64,000 nt of DNA from Zoroaster sp. YZ-2022 (GCA_029582265.1 CM055823.1:21897290-21961289), one strand, 5' to 3'; numbered from the stretch's first letter, positions 1-10,534 are shown. Numbers and translations: made by a program. The notes: a model not told the origin generated them from the letters alone.

Positions 1-401
1 AAGAATAGAACAAAATGTTTAATGGTCAATTGATTCAGTACAGGACAAAGTGTTTTATGATGATGCAAACTGCAACCGTAACAGTCTCCCCTTTAAGAGT
101 TTTCATCAAGGGGAAAACTTATTTATACCTAATTATTAATATGTTTGCAGACAAGTGGAGCTTGGGTGTACACAGAGTAATATTTAAGACTCACTCTGCA
201 CGTCGGCCGTGATTCATTTATACACGGCGTTACAAGCACATCTACACCGTGTAGTAGGTTTTAAAATGAACTGGGTAAATGAACTGATTTTCCCAATGTT
301 AACTATTTTAATTTGTTTGAGAGGGTCTAGAGATGTTTTCTTTCCCAAATGTTTTTTTGGTAAATGTTATGTCTTTCTTTGAAAATTAATTAAAGTAATT
401 A
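1..401. other. AT-rich sequence, no gene seen
   Basis: Clean, AT-rich sequence with no long reading frame and no recognisable repeat. The 65-residue frame starting near position 15 has no family features and no splice context, so I do not call it. Confidence 0.6.
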
Positions 402-901
402 NNNNNNNNNNNNNNNNNNNNNNNNNNNNNNNNNNNNNNNNNNNNNNNNNNNNNNNNNNNNNNNNNNNNNNNNNNNNNNNNNNNNNNNNNNNNNNNNNNN
501 NNNNNNNNNNNNNNNNNNNNNNNNNNNNNNNNNNNNNNNNNNNNNNNNNNNNNNNNNNNNNNNNNNNNNNNNNNNNNNNNNNNNNNNNNNNNNNNNNNNN
601 NNNNNNNNNNNNNNNNNNNNNNNNNNNNNNNNNNNNNNNNNNNNNNNNNNNNNNNNNNNNNNNNNNNNNNNNNNNNNNNNNNNNNNNNNNNNNNNNNNNN
701 NNNNNNNNNNNNNNNNNNNNNNNNNNNNNNNNNNNNNNNNNNNNNNNNNNNNNNNNNNNNNNNNNNNNNNNNNNNNNNNNNNNNNNNNNNNNNNNNNNNN
801 NNNNNNNNNNNNNNNNNNNNNNNNNNNNNNNNNNNNNNNNNNNNNNNNNNNNNNNNNNNNNNNNNNNNNNNNNNNNNNNNNNNNNNNNNNNNNNNNNNNN
901 N
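402..901. other. assembly gap of exactly 500 N
   Basis: A run of 500 undetermined bases. The round length suggests a scaffolding placeholder rather than a measured distance, so the true spacing between 401 and 902 is unknown. Any reading frame crossing it is meaningless. Confidence 0.98.
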
Positions 902-2416
902 CAATGGTTGTTATTAAGCGGTGTTATGACAGGTAGTTAGTTACAGATTTTGAATGCTTAAATAGTATTCAATATATACCAAACACAGGAATCTACATTG
1001 CTTTTTTGGACAAAGATGGAAAAATAAACCAAATTCTAACAAAATGCTTCTTGGGCAAAAAACAAGACGTTTTGGTTAGTTACGCTATACATGTTAATGG
1101 GTAGAAGTCTCAAATCTGTGGTCTAAATCAATCTGAATCACAACTATGACTATAACAGCTGATATTTAGGTTGAATCAATTAAAAATCTGATTAGATTGA
1201 TTAGATAAATTGATTTCTTTCTCATTAAGTAATTAAGTTCTAGTTCTTTTAGTAAATAATTTCACACTGAAACATCAGTCACATAAAATGAATTTTGGCA
1301 ATTTCTTCTCAAAGCCATGACATCCTAAGCATTTTCCCACAACCTTTCATATATATATATATGCTCTGATGTAAAGCCAATTTTACTTGAAAATCACAAT
1401 TCTAAATTTAAGGGTCATGTCCACTTCTCATGGAATTGCCCTCTCAACATTTCATCGCCCATTACATGTAAAGTATGGTGCATATGTGACTCATTTTCAC
1501 AGAGCGGATCACATTTTAGGCATATCCATTTTTTTTTATTTTTATGATATGCAATAATGTTCTCCAAGTACATATCCTGAACATACATAATCCAATTAAA
1601 TCATGCCAACTTTACAATTTCCAACCAAATTAATTAGCGCTTATCACAAGTGCTGCCCATAACCACTGTACAAATACATGTACAATAGCATACTTTTGCA
1701 TTCAAACTAAACATTGTGTCATATTTTCAGGAAACGGTGTTTTTAAAGTTTTTGATTGAAAATATTTATTAATTAACATTAAATAAAAGTTTGTCAAAGA
1801 AGATGTCAAAGTCACAGTAAAAGTCATTGTAACAGTAATAAAAACTTGAATATAAGTGCAGTGCAAATTTGTTACCGTAATTCGTACGATATTAAAGGGC
1901 TAGCAAATGTCCGAAGTGAACTTTATTTATTTAAAAATTTTTTTATAACACTTGTAGGAGGTATATTTAGAAAAACAATGTTGGGATTTTATTTTTATTT
2001 TCTTTGCCCAAAAATTACTTTTGTGCATTATTTTGTAATGGAATTAATGTGCTTTTCTTATTTTTAAATTTTTACATACAAAAGTAATCTTTGGTACAAT
2101 GGCTATTGAGATACACAAACAATTGTTTTCACACAAGGGCCCTCCACTAATTACAATGGCAAGAGAATTAAATTTGAATTTTAACTAAAATTCCACATTT
2201 TGAGACTTACTACCCAAAAATTGATATTTCTCCCAAAAAACATGAGTTTTCAATTTTAACCACTTAGATTGGATTCTATGAAATTCTGGAATCAATATGA
2301 AATATTCCTCTATTGCTAATGTAAAATTTTGACAATTTTTCTCTCCCATGGAGAATTGCCCTTATGTGTTTTTGTCTTTGTTTGCATGGTTAAGTCACCA
2401 ATCGAGTTCATTTCAG
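902..2416. other. AT-rich intergenic or intronic sequence with a short AT microsatellite
   Basis: No coding segment with family features was found. A short (AT)7 tract lies at about 1349-1362. The sequence has normal composition and does not show the homopolymer drift seen after 12.36 kb. Confidence 0.5.
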
Positions 2417-2500
2417 CCCTACGATAAGCAAGAGTTCAAGTCATGGAGGAAGCAGCTAACTAATACCTTTGTAACTTCAAGTATTCTTAGTAAATTACAG
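2417..2500 (+). CDS. candidate internal coding exon, unknown gene
   Basis: An 84-base segment (28 codons) is bounded by a TTTCAG acceptor and a GTAATT donor and is open in one frame. The peptide begins PYDKQEFKSWRKQL and ends SILSKLQ. It is hydrophilic and mixed in composition, unlike the low-complexity translation of the surrounding AT-rich DNA. Its length is a multiple of three, so it could be skipped without a frame change. It splices in phase 0 to the candidate exon at 2808. I do not recognise the family. It could be chance, and a transcript alignment would decide. Confidence 0.35.
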
Positions 2501-2807
2501 GTAATTAGACTGTGCACATTTCAAATGGGATATTATGAGCACTTTATTGTTATTAATGTTTTTACTAAAAGACACTCTCATGCTTTTCCATGAGCTTAAA
2601 TGTACATTGAAATTTGTACCAATATCCTGATGTTATACCCAGCACAAGTGCCCATAATCATAGGTACGCCTGACTTAAAACATAGACTGTAGCTTATATG
2701 ACTGAGACAAATCAATGAATTGTGGCTGGATTTGCAAAAATATTTCATCCATGTAAAATAAATTGTCTACATATGTAATTTATGCAAATAATGTTAAATT
2801 TGCATAG

Positions 2808-2885
2808 AGTAAAGATGGAGATGGAACACTAAAGACTCTTGGCGAGAAGATCCTTATCCTCAAATCAACCACTCTATCAAGATGA
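2808..2885 (+). CDS. candidate terminal coding exon, unknown gene
   Basis: After a GCATAG acceptor a phase-0 frame reads SKDGDGTLKTLGEKILILK and ends at a TGA at 2883-2885, giving 25 codons. It joins the 2417-2500 segment in phase. A possible donor (ACAG|GTAAC at 2895/2896) lies 10 bases after the stop, so the segment may instead be internal and read in another frame. No family was recognised. Confidence 0.3.
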   Translation, partial: SKDGDGTLKTLGEKILILKSTTLSR

Positions 2886-3152
2886 ACACAAACAGGTAAC
2901 ACCACTCTTATTCATTTTGATTATATAATAAACAACTGTATACTTGTTGGATAATTGGGTAGAATGTACATGTACAGGTAGGTGTCTGTATTCCATTGTT
3001 CCTTTACAAAATTTATTGGTGACAGACTAGGGTTAACTCTGGTATCCAATATTTTTACATATACATGTACAACCAAAGATTGATCCAAAACCAAAGTTAG
3101 TTGTACTCTGAAATGATAAATGGACACTTTTTATCAAACTTTTTAAACATAG

Positions 3153-3236
3153 CTGCCTACAAGAAGTGGAAGTGAAAGACACAAGACAATTGAAGAGCAA
3201 AGGTGGGACCATGTTGATTCTTTGATAACAGTGTAG
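3153..3236 (+). CDS. weak candidate exon
   Basis: A frame open after an ACATAG acceptor encodes 27 residues beginning LPTRSGSERHKTIEEQR and ends at TAG 3234-3236. A possible donor, AAG|GTGGGA, lies at 3202/3203. The composition is protein-like, but the segment is short enough to occur by chance. Confidence 0.18.
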   Translation: MPTRSGSERHKTIEEQRWDHVDSLITV

Positions 3237-4202
3237 AACTTTAATTGTACTAACCCATCAACTTATTGTGTATTGTAGTTATCAGTGCATTGATTTTCTC
3301 CTTATTAGATGCATTGTAAAACAATAAATCATGATACATGTAGCTTATCTCAAGATGTTTTTCCAAAATTATCGTTTTTAATAGCAGCATTTGTACTATG
3401 GAAAAGTTCAATTCGCCAAGGTAAGCATTTTGACAAAGGATTTTTCATTGAAATTTTGATTTGGGTACTGTTGTTAGAGCAGTAAAATGTATAAAACCTT
3501 CAGATATATAATAAATCAAGTAAATAAAAAAATCTGAATTTTGGATATCACCCTATGGAGTTACCCCTTTAAAAAGGGATGTGCTTGTGTAACCCTACCC
3601 TAAACAATTCCTGAAATGTAGTGTTACATGTGTACATTTCTAGTTGTTCTGAAGATCACCCTTTTTGTTTTGCATGGAAGAATGTAAACCTGATTGCTTG
3701 TCCTGAAAAAGAAGATCCTTCTGTTACTTTTGTTTTTCCAGAAATCCCAGCTCTTTGCTATAAAGTAGAAGAAATTGATTACTGTGGAATAAATCTCACT
3801 TTGCTGACATGTTGAAAAGGGTGTACCTTACACCAACATGAACGATTCCTTTTTTTCATGATATATTCAACAGCAATTTTTTCTAATCGTCATTGCTGTT
3901 CTCCTATTAGATGTGTAATCACAAATGCCCAAGACATTTAAAAAACAATCTGATTAAAACAAAACATGGTCACATGGTAAAGACCAGAGCGATTTCACTA
4001 AAGTCCTAGTTTGCAATCATCGCTACATATCCAGCGAGCACTCGCTAACTGCAAATCCATCGCTGTTGTGATGGCGTTGATTTTGCGTTTACCAAAGCCG
4101 TCCGTGTTGCGAGAGAAAGAAGAAAAAAGTACAATGTTCGAGGCTGATCGCTAAATATAGGTAGTGACCTCTGACCCACAAGTACATGTATTCCAGCTAA
4201 AA
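3237..4202. other. non-coding stretch ending in a CpG-richer block
   Basis: Mostly AT-rich, with no supported gene. From about 4010 to 4150 CpG dinucleotides become much more frequent than in the surrounding sequence. This directly precedes the ATG at 4203 and could be a promoter or 5' UTR. Confidence 0.35.
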
Positions 4203-5164
4203 ATGGCTTCCACTAGTTGTGACAAGGAATCGAGCAAAAGGTAAAATAAGTTACCTTATGTTAGATTTGTATATTAATTTGTAAGAAAATAGGTGTGATG
4301 TATCCATCATAGGTGCTTCTATGTTCAATATCATTAGTTTTAAATTTGTACCATAATATAACTTCACGGATATTATCCTTTAAATTTACCAAAAAATTAC
4401 TTCAAAATACATTCATCCATACATTTTCTAAGTTAACTAGGTTTATTTTAATTTTTAATTTTTAATTTTTATTTTATTTTATATTTTTTTATGGGGGGAA
4501 GAGGTGGGGGTGGCATTTGGGACAGACAGTTTTCAAATCCTACATCAGTTTGACGGCAGTTTTCAAATCCAAGATGAACGCTGGGGTTTGCCTAACTAAT
4601 ATAACTTGTTACGTAATATTATTTATTGTCACTAATGTTCAAAAGTTTGCCAAAATTAACTTGTTTCTTTCATCCAAACTAAACAAAAATACATCCAATT
4701 ATACACTAATTGAAACATTTTGGCCACTGACGTTAACAGTGTGAATGTTATTTTACTGTAGAAGTGAGCAGAGACTTAACCTACTTTTTATGAAACAAGT
4801 GATAATGAGCAATCGGGTGCAGGTCATAAGAGGGGGGGTGGAGAAATTGGGGTAAAAGTCAATAGGTTATTTGAGGTCATTGTTTAAATTTCTGTATAGG
4901 CCTCTTGCTTTGTTAATTGTATCTTTAGATTTGAAGCTTTTGATGAACCTTTGTTGATACTTATTCCATCAGAACCAGAGGTAAAAATGGAAGAGGAGAA
5001 ATGATTGCCTGCAAATTTCAAAGATAACACAGAAGAATTATTTGAAGTGGGGAGGAGCTGCTGTGGAGCACATCAAGAGAAAACACGAGGAAATATTAAA
5101 GGCGGCTGGTGGCATGGATCGAGTGGATGGAGGTAGTGAGGAAAATGGTCAGACGATGTATTGA
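4203..5164 (+). CDS. candidate three-exon small gene, unknown product
   Basis: Exon 1 (4203-4240) starts ATGGCTTCCACTAGT, encodes MASTSCDKESSK plus two bases of a codon, and ends at AAAAG|GTAAAA. Exon 2 (4929-4980) follows a TCTTTAG acceptor, completes the split codon as Arg and encodes FEAFDEPLLILIPSEPE, ending in phase 0 at GAG|GTAAAA. Exon 3 (5033-5164) follows ACACAG, starts KNYLKWGGAAVEHIKRKHEE and ends QTMY with TGA. All phases match, giving about 73 residues. The second intron would be only 52 bases, which is unusually short, so exon 3 may belong elsewhere. The CpG-richer block just upstream of the ATG supports a promoter. No known domain was recognised. Confidence 0.35.
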
Positions 5165-5429
5165 GCAAACACTGAGCAGAAACCATGCAGGAAAATGTGA
5201 CAGGTGCTATATTATTACAAAATGAAGGATAAACTTTTCTTTTTCTATATACATTTTCTTTCCTCTTGGCAAATTATTCAGACAGTGTATTGCAAAAGTA
5301 TGTTATATTTGGGTCATTCCACCAGGTTAGGCATATAGAAAGGATAGAGGAGTTTGAGCTGCATGGGCTTTCAAAGCTATCCATTTACCACTGTCAGTGA
5401 GCCTGGTATTCCATAGCTAAAGCACAGTA
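5165..5429. other. no feature seen
   Basis: AT-rich sequence between the candidate gene ending at 5164 and the CpG-rich block starting near 5430. No supported element. Confidence 0.4.
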
Positions 5430-5696
5430 ACGTAGTACATTTGCCGACCGAAGAGTCCTTTGAACCATACATTCAGCCTTCCACTTGCTGCGTGCTGAAG
5501 TATAGGGGTCTTCAATATTGCTACGTCACGTCACTGATGTTTTTAACCATTACGGGAGGACAGTTTTTACAACAACCTATATTAAAGCGCCCGCGCAGTT
5601 GTCAGTGGATGGTCATTCACATGTGGAATCTATGTGCAGTTGTCGGAGATTGAAGTGCTTGTCGTAGTCGTTATTTGGTGAAAATTGGCCAAACCG
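5430..5696 (+). promoter_or_regulatory. CpG-rich promoter and 5' UTR exon with tandem CRE-like half-sites
   Basis: This block is clearly richer in CpG than its surroundings. It contains TACGTCACGTCACTGA (about 5522-5537), which holds two TGACG half-sites (reverse complement) of the kind bound by CREB/ATF factors in animals. It ends at ACCG|GTAAGT, a strong splice donor at 5696/5697. I infer a promoter with a non-coding first exon feeding the coding exon at 6595. The transcription start cannot be placed from sequence. Confidence 0.4.
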
Positions 5697-6594
5697 GTAA
5701 GTTGTCAAGTTTTGTAAAATTTTCATCAGATTAGTCATTAATTAAAAGGGTATATTATCAGTCTGCTCCATCCTGCTCAGCAATCTAAATAGTGCATTTT
5801 GTTCACCATGAATTAAGCTTCCCAATGGTTATAGTCGGGTGACCAAACCAAGTCTTTGAAAATCGTGTTTTTTTCTGACTAATTTTCTTTGTAAAAATGC
5901 ATATTCACTCCACTATAAGTATAACATGAAAAAGATCAGTGAGAAGAAATAGCACACTGACACTGCTTAAGAATATTATAAAATGAGTTACATGACTTTT
6001 CTATGAATATTGTATTTTGATGGGGATTAATTTTAATATTTTAGGCTCTAGATAGGCATAAAATAACAAACTCATAAAGACACAAACAGAAAACAAATAG
6101 TTTCATTTTAATTTAGTACAATTTTTATGCAAGGTTATTTTTCAGATTAGGTTATTAATTTTATGAAAATTGTGTGCTTAATAACTAAAAGAACATTCTG
6201 AAACTAAACTAACATTAAAAGACTCCACGTCAAGTGAACAATTTGTTTATTTATGCATTTTTGGCCTGTTTATTTTTTATTTAATTTTCTGTATCACAAT
6301 TGGTTGGAAAGTTTGTTGATTTATTTCATGCCATTTGTGCAGAAAAGAAAGAAGATAAATGTTTATCCACTCCCATCTTATTAAATTATTATCTAATTTG
6401 GCAACAACAAACCCCTGCCCGTGTCATGCTGGTGGATTGTGGTGATTTGCCTTGTTTTTATGCCAGCATTTAGAGCAACTGATTCTGTAGAAAACACTAC
6501 AGTATGATCATCTGTAAATCAGATGGTACTATTGTTTAAAAGAGTTCAGATGCATCCATTGGCATTACTAATTATATTTAAAAAAATTATTTAG
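5697..6594. other. inferred first intron, AT-rich
   Basis: Runs from the GTAAGT donor at 5697 to the TTATTTAG acceptor at 6594. No repeat family or reading frame was recognised inside. Confidence 0.35.
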
Positions 6595-6728
6595 TGGGCG
6601 AGACTTGGGTTCTGTTGATGCGATGAGTGGCAGAAAAGCAGAGAATCCCAAGATGTGGACAAGACAGTCGGGCAGAGTATGTCACCATGTGTCTCAGCAG
6701 AGAGACACTGAAGGACTTCTAATCACAG
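6595..6728 (+). CDS. coding exon of a small spliced gene (about 101 aa), upstream part
   Basis: The segment is bounded by TTATTTAG|T and ATCACAG|GTATGT. One frame stays open throughout. The first in-frame ATG is at 6623-6625 and the peptide begins MSGRKAENPKMWTRQSGR and ends GLLIT plus one base (phase 1). That base joins TA of the exon at 9521 to give Val, so the phases agree exactly. A second ATG at 6618 opens a three-codon uORF overlapping the chosen start. The donor is overlapped by the target-site duplication of the Penelope element that starts at 6736. The product contains no motif I recognise. Confidence 0.45.
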
Positions 6729-6735
6729 GTATGTA
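6724..6735. repeat. target-site duplication, left copy (CACAGGTATGTA)
   Basis: This 12-base word is repeated exactly at 9129-9140, directly outside the two ends of the Penelope-like element. It contains the exon end and the first seven bases of the intron, so the element inserted on top of the splice donor. Duplications of roughly this size are normal for Penelope-like elements. Confidence 0.7.
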
Positions 6736-6809
6736 GTAAGACTAATTCAGGTGACACCATTGGAATCTCAATTGAGTAGTAATAGTTCTGAAAAGAACTG
6801 GGGTACAAC
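6736..6809. repeat. Penelope terminal inverted segment, left
   Basis: Starts GTAAGACTAATTCAGGTGAC and ends AACTGGGGTACAAC. It is the reverse complement, with few differences, of 9019-9097. The same segment recurs at 12741-12810, 14616-14691 and about 47330-47395. Confidence 0.85.
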
Positions 6810-6815
6810 CTACGC

Positions 6816-6845
6816 TTTGATCAGTATGCTCTGATCGCCCCTCAG
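6816..6845 (-). ncRNA. degenerate hammerhead-ribozyme-like core in Penelope terminus
   Basis: On the minus strand the order is CTGAGGG, then a perfect six-pair stem GATCAG/CTGATC closing loop AGCATA (plus positions 6819-6824 and 6831-6836), then AAAG. This parallels the hammerhead order CUGANGA, helix II, GAAA, with the last A of CUGANGA and the G of GAAA changed here. Penelope-like elements are known to carry hammerhead ribozymes in their terminal repeats. I could not find a convincing helix I, so this is tentative. Confidence 0.35.
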
Positions 6846-7055
6846 GGGAATGCCGACTTGGAAAATGCTGCTGCTAAGTAGACTGCTGGAGGATCATCCC
6901 ATGAATGGATGCTGGAGGATTAGTTCGTGAGGCGCGCAGGCGGGAAACTGTGAGACTAGGATCCTAGGGTTGGGAGAGGAGGTGTGCTCACTGAACTGAA
7001 TCAGTTGTTAACAAGCCAGGAAGGAGGGTGGTTGACTTAGGATATAGGGGATCCC

Positions 7056-8850
7056 TCAGTCTGGGTGGGTTATGGACTTGGATATAGAAGATCCTTCAGT
7101 CTGTAGTATAGGTCGCCAAATGTCGCTGATGAAGAAACCGAGTCCTGTGGCACAGTGTCGTGTTTGACGATCTCGATGGCCTCTGATGCGCTGGGTGCCA
7201 AGCGATGGGTGTGATGAGTTGGGCTGCCTGCCAGTCGATTTGGTGGTCCTTGATGTGCGAAGCTGACGATGGCGGACTTCTAAATCTCCTCTGCGGCCGT
7301 GTGCTCGGTGTTCTTCAATCTGATGGGGGGGTTGCGTTTGTTTCCCGATGTACACCTTACCGCACTCACAGGGATCCGTGACTCGCCTGTTGTTTGGGTC
7401 CGTTTGTCCTTGTGGGTATGTGAAGTCCTGGAGTTTGCTGGGGCTGAGTGGAACACATCGATGCCTGCTTGTCGGAGGATGTGTTGTAGTTTGTGAGACG
7501 TCGAACCTAGATAGGGAGACAAGCAGAGAGGTTAGATCACTTACCTTGCTTTTGGAGTTTGGAACCGGCTTGCGTGCTGATCTTGTTGGGATTGTAACCA
7601 TGCGCTTGAGGGTAGTTCGGATGTGCTGTAGTTCCTTGGGAAGGCTGTCCTTGTCACAAATGTTGTAGGCGTTGTACAGCGCACGTGTTGACCGATGACT
7701 TGATGCTTGATGATGGAAGGAGCGCTGGTTCAGGTACCATCTGTGCGTGGCTTGTAGACGCGTGGTGTAGGGAGCCGCCTGTTTCTGGAAACCCAACATC
7801 AGGAACGCGATCTGTCATCTTCTTCCGCTTCCATGGTGAACTTGATGCTCGGTGTTGCTGGTTTAGATGTTGTAGAAAATCCTGGGGTGTGTCTGCGGTG
7901 TGGCCAAACCACAAAGGTGTCATCCACGTATCGGAGCCACAGCTTGGGTTGGAGGTCAGCGAGTTGAGGAAAGAGTTTTCAAACTCTTCCATGAAAATAT
8001 CAGCAAGGACCGGGACAAAGGAGATCCCATGGAGGTCCCAGCTGTCTGCTCGTAGAACTGCCCTGAAACTGAAAACAACTTGAAGAGACACATGTTAGTA
8101 GCAATCATGAATTTGGTCCGGTGAGTAATGTGCGATCATCAAGAGAAAGATCTGTAATGAGTCTGTCCTTCACCAGGAGGCATGTCTCTGTAGTTGGGAC
8201 ATTGGTGAATAGGAGACAACATCAAACTAACCAAGATGTCGCTGGGTTGAAGTGTGAGGCCCTGTGATCTCAACGAACTGACTGGGGTTGGACACATGGT
8301 GTTGAGTGAGACCCACCAAGGGTCGGAGGATCTAGAAGCAATGACGGCTGTGTTTGTAGCATATGTAGATGAACCTCTGGAGGCCAATAGGGCGGAGAGG
8401 AACATCAGGTTTGTGAATCTTCGGCTGGCCAAAGAACCTAGGGCAGGATGAGCTGGATGGTCTGAGATGTCGGTAGAGTTGGGTGGAGAGGCTACCGCAC
8501 GGTGGAGGGCAAGGAGTTTGCTAGACTCTTTTTCTATGGATGGGATGGGGTTCTTTGAGGTGCATGGGATGAATCGGATAATAAATGTGACTTACCTTGT
8601 CGGTGTATTGTGCTCGGTCCATGATGACTGTAGCGTGCTTTGTCTGCGGTGAGGATGTGGATGGAGTGTCTGCCGGATGTCCCGTAGCAGAAAGTTCTCC
8701 CTGAGAGGTTGGGCTTGGCTTACGCAGAACATCGCCATCTGTAGTCTGATGTCATCAGCTGCTGTTTTGTTGAGTCGTCGCAGGGCTGGCTCAACTGACT
8801 GGATGATTTCTTCCGTTGGAATGGATTTGGGTGAGGGCTAAATTCATTCC
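7056..8850 (-). pseudogene. Penelope RT/GIY-YIG polyprotein, frameshifted
   Basis: At least three reading-frame pieces are needed. One (about 8139-8432) holds the RT fingers. One (7654-8091) holds FMEEFENSFLNSL, but the YVDD and its flanks read in a neighbouring frame. One (7056-7799) holds the connector and the GIY-YIG nuclease. The nuclease has the tyrosine and the CxC metal-binding pair expected in the PDPCECGKVYIG region of this family, then an EH pair (IEEHRAHG) about 10 residues on, although the usual arginine and glycine-histidine parts are degraded. These frameshifts lie in clean sequence and are probably genuine decay rather than sequencing error. Confidence 0.88.
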
Positions 8851-9018
8851 CAGTGACAGTACTGATGTTTCGATAGGAGTGAGGGTGCGTTGGCTGAGGT
8901 TGACGACGGTGTTTCTGGAACGCGCCCTGTGAGCGGAGGTGTGAGGTTGCCTTAGGATATAGCAGATCCCGAGGTTTACTTGAAGCGCGGTTGGGGCGGA
9001 TGTAGAAGATCTCGTCGA

Positions 9019-9097
9019 GTTGTACCCCAGTTCTTTTCAGAACTAATTACTACTCAATTGAGATTCCACATGGTGTCACCGCAATTAGTCTTACTTA
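9019..9097. repeat. Penelope terminal inverted segment, right
   Basis: Reverse complement of 6736-6809. It is followed by a further 31 bases (TATCATCCTCACCATGCAAAG and on) before the target duplication. That tail is also present in the copy near 47426, so it belongs to the element. Confidence 0.85.
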
Positions 9098-9128
9098 TCA
9101 TCCTCACCATGCAAAGCTACAAGTTTAC

Positions 9129-9140
9129 CACAGGTATGTA
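9129..9140. repeat. target-site duplication, right copy (CACAGGTATGTA)
   Basis: Exact copy of 6724-6735 at the far side of the Penelope-like element. It leaves an orphan CACAG|GTATGTA donor-like sequence deep in the intron. Confidence 0.7.
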
Positions 9141-9410
9141 ATTATTAAATTAACTGATTGACTACTTAATTGAATAATATAATTTTCTTGAAAATAACCA
9201 AATGTTTCGGACTTAGTGGGTGGAGAAGTCCATTACAAAATCCAACACCAATGTATTTACATATATTTTTATTAGGATATATAATGGGGTGAGGTATATA
9301 CAAGTAGGTGTGTAGTGTACTGTGACCCCAAAAATTTATATGAATCATTTTTATGTATGGTGACACATAACATTTATATATTTTTCTTGTAAATAAATAT
9401 TCATTTTTAC

Positions 9411-9474
9411 TTCCTGAGCGCACTTAGTTGGTGGATACGCGCTATATAAATCTACTATTATTATTATTATTATT
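9411..9474 (+). repeat. LINE/SINE 3' tail with (ATT)n microsatellite
   Basis: The segment GCGCACTTAGTTGGTGGATA, then GCGCTATATAAATCT, then (ATT)n at about 9455-9474, resembles the 3' end of the LINE at 57784 (CGCACTTGGCCCAGCAGGTG, then GCGCTAAAATCT and TTATTATTATTAT). It is a short 5'-truncated LINE tail, or a SINE sharing that tail. Confidence 0.6.
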
Positions 9475-9520
9475 CATTGCTGAAGAAGATTTTCAGCAGA
9501 AGCTAAACTGACACCCACAG

Positions 9521-9720
9521 TATTTCTAAAGCAGCATGATGCCGAGGAAGCAGTGACAACCCAACAGTGGGAAAAGTTCATCAACAATGTGTTGTTTTAT
9601 GTTGCATCCTTTGGCACCAAAGAAAGACAACTCAACAAAGACTGGTGCAAAGAATCAGTGGAAATTAATAGTACCCCTTCCAAAGAGAGAAAAATAACAG
9701 AAAATTCACCGGGAATGTAA
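9521..9720 (+). CDS. terminal coding exon of the same small gene
   Basis: After the acceptor ACCCACAG, two bases complete the split codon. Then 65 codons remain open and end at TAA 9718-9720. The peptide starts FLKQHDAEEAVTTQQWEKF, contains an aromatic-hydrophobic core NNVLFYVASFGTKE, and ends in a charged Ser/Lys-rich tail ENSPGM. It lacks an internal ATG in this frame until the tail, so it only makes sense as a spliced exon. A polyadenylation hexamer follows 32 bases after the stop. Function unknown; a decayed copy or non-coding exon is the alternative. Confidence 0.45.
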
Positions 9721-9751
9721 ATACCATGATTCATGTAGAATTTTACACATA

Positions 9752-9757
9752 AATAAA
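9752..9757 (+). promoter_or_regulatory. AATAAA polyadenylation signal
   Basis: A canonical AATAAA lies 32 bases downstream of the stop codon of the terminal exon at 9521-9720. In this AT-rich sequence single hexamers are common, so support comes only from its position. Confidence 0.35.
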
Positions 9758-10534
9758 ATGTTTAAATTGGCAGAAATTGTACAAACCAACACATCCTTTC
9801 CCCTTATTTTTAAAAATTAATTTAAAGGTTTTTGTGTTATTTTGCCAGTGAAGACCACATGTAGCAACAGCCCATGTTCATAGAAATGTCCCTACAAGAT
9901 ATTCACTTATGTACAAGTTTTGTTGAATGCATGGTAGAAACTTTGAAATAAAAATACTGTTTTAAACATTGACAATACAATTTATTTGAAATATGATTGA
10001 AATGGTTAACATTGACAGTTTTACAGTTTTCTTTTGTTACAATTTTATTTATGAACCCAAAAAATGCAGTAAAACCAAATAAGTTTAATACAATTTATTT
10101 TCCATGAGAAACAGTTGAAAACTATTATTTTCAACAGAAATATTTGTACGCCTGATATAAAACATACATTAACAGAATACCAGTTTCAGATGTTTAACTA
10201 AAAGACAAAAATTGTATTCAATATACCAATGACTGAAGAAAAACAAATAATGAAAATTAATAAAGGTTATTAGTTATAAACAATGGAAATGTTTATTGTT
10301 TACTTGATTTAAAAAAAAAGCCTTTTATCTCCATAATTTAATATGGAGCAGTGTGCACTGTCTTACAGGTTTATAGCAATATTTTGACACCATATTGCCA
10401 AGGAATCAAAGTTGTTATAAGCTGAAATATATCCTTAAAAAAAAAAATAAAATTGGGGGAATCGAATTAATTTAGAATTTTCCCCAAAGCTTTTTACCCA
10501 TTAAAATTTTGAAAAATAAGGAACAATTTAAAGC
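9758..10534. other. AT-rich stretch, no gene seen
   Basis: No coding, repeat or regulatory element recognised. Short poly-A/T runs only. Confidence 0.45.

Larger units (their letters stand above)
6736..9128 (-). mobile_element. Penelope-like retroelement with GIY-YIG endonuclease
   Basis: A 2.4-kb element between exact 12-base target duplications. Reading on the minus strand it carries reverse transcriptase finger motifs (PKIHKP and LRPIVASRGS, about 8350-8430), an ADIFMEEFE motif (about 7990-8015), the catalytic YVDD (7919-7930), and a C-terminal GIY-YIG nuclease with CECGKVYIGK (about 7330-7361). Partial terminal repeats lie at both ends in opposite orientation (6736-6809 and 9019-9097), the inverted-pLTR arrangement typical of Penelope elements. 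The copy is inactive because the frame is broken between the RT and nuclease parts. It lies opposite to and inside the intron of the small plus-strand gene. Confidence 0.93.

Noticed and set aside
386..904. Reading frame spanning the N run
   Set aside because: It is an artefact of undetermined bases.
7127..7141. CTGATGAAGAAAC on the plus strand as a hammerhead core
   Set aside because: No room for helix II between CTGATGA and GAAA, and it is antisense to the Penelope coding strand near its C-terminal coding end.
7348..8083. Plus-strand frames of 106 and 132 codons
   Set aside because: They are shadows of the Penelope coding strand, which is on the minus strand.
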